Shown: positions 61,244 to 64,000 of the stretch, one piece after another
How positions within the stretch are numbered: position 1 is the first letter of the stretch
Layout: each line of letters opens with the position of its first letter
Program-made: the position numbers and the translations under genes
From: JBBSUQ01 sp964389755
GTDB taxonomy: Bacteria > Bacteroidota > Bacteroidia > Flavobacteriales_D > Crocinitomicaceae
Direction of reading: 5' to 3'
DNA: 64,000 nucleotides
Assembly: GCA_964389755.1 (NCBI GenBank)
Contig: CAYMEW010000009.1
Coordinates: forward strand, 1-64,000
The notes under the pieces: generated by a model
Told to the model about the DNA's origin: nothing
Databases searched by the model: none
What the model saw: the letters and a program-made list of their open reading frames with translations, nothing else

Positions 61244-61675
61244 ATGAACATTTTTGAAGCGATCCGCCGGGATCATGAAGTACAACGTGATTTGTTAGAC
61301 CGGCTTGTGGAAACTTCCGGTGATACGGCAGACAGGAGAAGGTATTATGAAAGACTCAAGCACCAGCTGATCATGCATGAAAAAGCCGAAGAGCGCGAAT
61401 TTTATACGCATTTGATGGAGCATGATCTCACGCAGGATAAAGCCCGTCACAGCGTCTCGGAACATCATGAGATCGACGAATTACTCGAAAAACTCGATGA
61501 CACTGAAATGGACGTTTCATCCTGGCTCGTTTATGCAAAGCAATTGAAGGAACTGGTGGAACATCACCTGGATGAGGAAGAGCAGGAGGTTTTCCAGCTG
61601 GCAGGCAAAGTGCTTACTGAAAAGCAAAAGACCATGCTCGTAAAGCCTTATGATAAAATGATGGAGATAGAATAA
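61244..61675 (+). CDS. Hemerythrin domain protein
   Basis: A 143-residue four-helix bundle with the non-heme diiron ligands of the hemerythrin-HHE family: His in RRDHEVQRDLL, His and Glu in HQLIMHEKAEERE, His in SEHHEIDELL, and His/Glu in VEHHLDEEEQEVF. Such proteins bind oxygen or act in iron or redox stress responses. The ATG 61244 begins the conserved helix; 11 residues upstream in the frame are not family-like. A strong bidirectional terminator follows. Confidence 0.9.
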   Translation: MNIFEAIRRDHEVQRDLLDRLVETSGDTADRRRYYERLKHQLIMHEKAEEREFYTHLMEHDLTQDKARHSVSEHHEIDELLEKLDDTEMDVSSWLVYAKQLKELVEHHLDEEEQEVFQLAGKVLTEKQKTMLVKPYDKMMEIE

Positions 61676-61693
61676 ACTCTAATCCGCTCAATG

Positions 61694-61727
61694 AAAAAGG
61701 CCCCGCCAATTTGGCGGGGCCTTTTTT
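61694..61727. terminator. Bidirectional terminator between hemerythrin and OmpA/TPR genes
   Basis: AAAAAGGCCCCGCCA (61694-61708) pairs perfectly with 61712-61726 around ATT, with T-runs on both strands. It serves both convergent genes. Confidence 0.9.
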
Positions 61728-61749
61728 GTATTGTAAGATTTAATAATTC

Positions 61750-63450
61750 TTAGTTTACTGCTGAAGTAAAGGTGGAGTTATCAGCATACTTCAGGAATTC
61801 ACGATCCTTCGCAGCTTTGGTTTTCCAGGAAGCATCTTTTGCGAAAGACGACTTCAGGTTGCTTACTACTGTGTCAACTTTGTCCTGACGCGCAGCAGCG
61901 ATTGCTTTGAGGTAGTATCCCTGTGCAGTTTCTTTGTCCGCAGAAGCATCGATCGTACCTACTGCCTGTGCAGCGTTTCCGTTGAGCAATTGTGCAAGTG
62001 CTTTGTTGAAAGAAGCCTCTGAACCGAAGTTTGAAACAGCTGCAGCATAGTCACCATCCTGGATGTTCAGGATTCCCATGTTGTAGCTTACTTCCTGTCC
62101 TGCACCTTTTGCCTGAGCAAGCAGTGATTTCGCTTTCGCACGGTCTCCTGATTTACCTGCGATAGCTGCGAGGTTGTTTTTAGAGATCGGGTTGTCTTTG
62201 ATGCTGTTTGCTTTTTCGAACTCAGCTTTCGCTTCGGTCATTTTGTTCTGCATGTAAAGTACACCTCCCGCGTTGTTGAATGCGCGGTAGTCATTCGGGA
62301 ACTTCGTTTCAGCGTGCTTGTAAAGACGCAGTTTCTCATTCAGATCATTTGTCAGAGTAGCTGTGAAGAGTACTTCTTCAAGTGTCAGCGTGTCGAGGTT
62401 TGACTTGGAAAGCGTTGTAAGTTCTTCGTCTGAGTATCCTGTTTTGTCATAAACAACAGCGATCTCTGCACGACGCAGTTGCGGGAATACGTTATTGTCG
62501 AGGTAAGTGAATGTTTTACCCATGTTACGCATTTCAGTTTCACGCTGAGCCGGATCTTTGTACATTTCAAGTACGCGGATCACGAGTTGCTTGTCGCCTT
62601 CGTCCATTTTGGATTTCTCGAGCTCGATCTTGAACCCTTTGTAATCCTCACCACGACCTTCGAGTTTGTACATGTCGTCCATCTGCGCTTTCTCGTTCTT
62701 CGCTTTTTTCGCGATTCCCATTGTGGCAGTTTTTGCTGTACTTGCACGGTCGTTAGAGAGCGTGTTGTTTTTGTCCTCTTCCCCTTCCGGTGATGCATAA
62801 CCCGTAATGTTGATGCCTTTGATAGCGATCTTCGGGTTGGTTTGTGCACCTGCCAGCCAGCTTTCGAGGTCCTTGATGTCCTGATCACGCATTTCGGAAG
62901 AACGTACTTCTGAACGGCCTTTCAGGTAGTTGATCGTAGCGTTGTAGTTCTCTTCGGTTACCCGTTTGAACTCGTCTTTTGCCATGATCACTTTGAAATC
63001 TTTGTTTACGAGCAGCGGAGTGATGATTGTACCGTCAGCGATTTTCATCGTTTCGAGTTCGTCTTTCTCTTTGGTACCCTTGTACACTTTTCCACTAACT
63101 GTAAGCTCCGTTACTTCGTATTCCGGTTTGTAAGGAACTACATCCGTGTAAGTAAACTTACCACCGGATTTATATTGAATAACAGTTCCGTTTCCGGTAG
63201 CCTTCTCACCCTGAATAGTAATCGTTTTCAGCGGTGTGCTTCCAAGCATCGGCGTGATCTCGGCACGGGCTTTTTTCTTGATTCCTTTCTCCGGGAGGGT
63301 AACATCTACCTTGATACGGATGGAATCTCCATGCATTTCAAGCGGGTCCGGTGTTACCTTGTAATCCACATCTTTCAGGAGGTCGCAACTTGCTACTAAC
63401 GATCCTGTAATTGCAACGAACGCTAGACCTCTAAGGCTTTGTTTTTTCAT
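61750..63450 (-). CDS. Lipoprotein with OmpA-like and TPR domains
   Basis: A 566-residue outer-membrane lipoprotein (lipobox VASC, Cys22). The first 170 residues are beta-rich. Residues about 180-345 resemble an OmpA-like peptidoglycan-binding domain: INITGYASPEGEEDKNNTLSNDRA is its hallmark, although a long charged insertion (about 245-300) interrupts it. The C-terminal 200 residues are TPR-like helices (AFNNAGGVLYMQNKMTEAKAEFEKA). The combination resembles P60-type Bacteroidota envelope proteins; it may tie the outer membrane to the cell wall. The promoter is probably near 63470, with a TAAATTTT-like box. Confidence 0.85.
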   Translation of the reverse strand: MKKQSLRGLAFVAITGSLVASCDLLKDVDYKVTPDPLEMHGDSIRIKVDVTLPEKGIKKKARAEITPMLGSTPLKTITIQGEKATGNGTVIQYKSGGKFTYTDVVPYKPEYEVTELTVSGKVYKGTKEKDELETMKIADGTIITPLLVNKDFKVIMAKDEFKRVTEENYNATINYLKGRSEVRSSEMRDQDIKDLESWLAGAQTNPKIAIKGINITGYASPEGEEDKNNTLSNDRASTAKTATMGIAKKAKNEKAQMDDMYKLEGRGEDYKGFKIELEKSKMDEGDKQLVIRVLEMYKDPAQRETEMRNMGKTFTYLDNNVFPQLRRAEIAVVYDKTGYSDEELTTLSKSNLDTLTLEEVLFTATLTNDLNEKLRLYKHAETKFPNDYRAFNNAGGVLYMQNKMTEAKAEFEKANSIKDNPISKNNLAAIAGKSGDRAKAKSLLAQAKGAGQEVSYNMGILNIQDGDYAAAVSNFGSEASFNKALAQLLNGNAAQAVGTIDASADKETAQGYYLKAIAAARQDKVDTVVSNLKSSFAKDASWKTKAAKDREFLKYADNSTFTSAVN

Positions 63451-63521
63451 ATTCGATTATTAAATTCTTACCAAAATTTAGTTGCAATATTACATAAAAA
63501 AATAAACTGGCAAAAAAATAA

Positions 63522-64000
63522 TTAACATTTAATAACAATCGATTGGCCTGAATTGTAGACAAACACGGGGTTTTTATCGACGGACCATTCCAGTAGTTGT
63601 GAAACGGTTAACTGGCGTAGCGGACAGCGTTTTGAGGCACAAAGATCACTCAGCGGTTTCAGAACGAAATTGCGCTCGCTGTATTTCAAGTGAGGAATGA
63701 TCAGTTCGGCCGTTTGATGAATTTCTTCGTTGAAAAACACGATATCCAGGTCGATCGGACGGGAACTGTAGCCGGGTTCTTTGGGAAAAGTTCTTCCAAG
63801 TTGATTCTCAATTGCTTTCAGGTGCTTTAAAAGTGCTTCGGGATTAAGATCTGTTTGCAGGTGGATGCAGGCATTCAAAAATAGCTGTTCAGCCTCAAAA
63901 CCCACAGCTTTGTTCTCGTAAAGCGGTGATATGGCGAGCACCTTTCCCTGGCTGTTGAGCTGGCTTACGGCGTCCTGAATGTGTTGAACGCGGTCACCGA
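63522..64000 (-). CDS. folK: 2-amino-4-hydroxy-6-hydroxymethyldihydropteridine pyrophosphokinase (partial)
   Basis: The C-terminal 158 codons of HPPK, which pyrophosphorylates 6-hydroxymethyl-dihydropterin in folate synthesis. The frame runs off the window edge: GDRVQHIQDAVSQL reads up to base 64000 and is the usual start region after LGSNLG, so about ten residues are missing. The diagnostic segments are YENKAVGFEAEQLFLNACI, the IENQLGR helix and SSRPIDLDIVFF with the metal-binding aspartates, then IPHLKYSERNFVLKPLSDL. The start at 63941 that the open frame suggests is an internal GTG and is not real. Confidence 0.95.
   Translation of the reverse strand, partial: GDRVQHIQDAVSQLNSQGKVLAISPLYENKAVGFEAEQLFLNACIHLQTDLNPEALLKHLKAIENQLGRTFPKEPGYSSRPIDLDIVFFNEEIHQTAELIIPHLKYSERNFVLKPLSDLCASKRCPLRQLTVSQLLEWSVDKNPVFVYNSGQSIVIKC

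Noticed and set aside
1..64000. CRISPR arrays, tRNA, rRNA, transposases
   Set aside because: No regularly spaced repeats, no cloverleaf or rRNA core sequence and no transposase motif were noticed; a tRNAscan/Infernal run would be decisive.

Overview
The window is a contiguous piece of a Bacteroidota chromosome, most likely order Flavobacteriales (inference). The signs are a complete type IX secretion/gliding core (PorP/SprF-like, gldK, gldL, gldM, gldN), secreted proteins ending in a T9SS type A sorting domain, a fused CcoN-CcoO cbb3 oxidase subunit, promoters with the Bacteroidota -7 element TAnnTTTG, near absence of Shine-Dalgarno sequences, and the order groEL-groES-secG-lptE-sigma54 activator-miaB / topA-ureohydrolase-porP-gldKLMN. 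I see no rRNA, tRNA, CRISPR array or transposase gene.

Layout. 1-824: no gene I can support; a structured, repeat-flanked element with a 114-nt imperfect hairpin. 825-4693: ZIP metal transporter and methyltransferase (minus), then a SiaB-like kinase, SiaC-like phosphoprotein and coaE (plus), and a membrane protein (minus). 4858-11675 (minus): groESL, secG, an acidic helical protein, lptE, a sigma54-type activator and miaB. 11907-25038 (plus): topA, an arginase-fold protein with an eroded metal site, porP/sprF-like, gldK, gldL, gldM, gldN, then a second gldM and a second gldN. 25088-31342: ABC-F ATPase, ahcY, an NTF2/GNAT/nitrilase operon and a T9SS cargo protein. 31448-42621: Crp/Fnr regulator diverging from hemN, then ccoI, ccoS, ccoNO, ccoQ-like, ccoP, ccoG, ccoH and a SafE-like membrane protein, a whole microaerobic respiration locus. 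42664-46329 (minus): ABC exporter, a solute-binding-like protein without signal peptide, and hemH. 46468-51740: upp, a membrane protein, a YjjG-like HAD phosphatase, then a minus operon osmC - rlmB - GT39-like - small secreted protein. 51804-57350 (plus): putative beta-barrel, lipA, lpdA, PQQ-type sugar dehydrogenase with sorting domain, and a potassium channel with a zinc ribbon. 57352-64000: S46 peptidase, lipoproteins, a glycosyltransferase, hemerythrin, an OmpA/TPR lipoprotein and the 3' part of folK.

How the genes fit together. GldK/L/M/N and the PorP/SprF-like protein build the T9SS that would export the proteins at 30533 and 55053. The Fnr-like regulator, a perfect TGACA-AA-TGTCA palindrome, hemN (anaerobic heme synthesis), the cbb3 oxidase genes and its copper/maturation genes form a low-oxygen programme; hemH completes heme. 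LipA and LpdA serve the 2-oxoacid dehydrogenases.

Most notable: duplication of gldM-gldN without gldL; the eroded ureohydrolase inside the T9SS locus; the predicted Fnr operator about 41.5 bases before the predicted hemN start site; a recurrent arrangement where the -7 box sits directly before ATG (probable leaderless mRNAs); the hairpin element at 252-365; and a TGTCA-type inverted repeat before groES.
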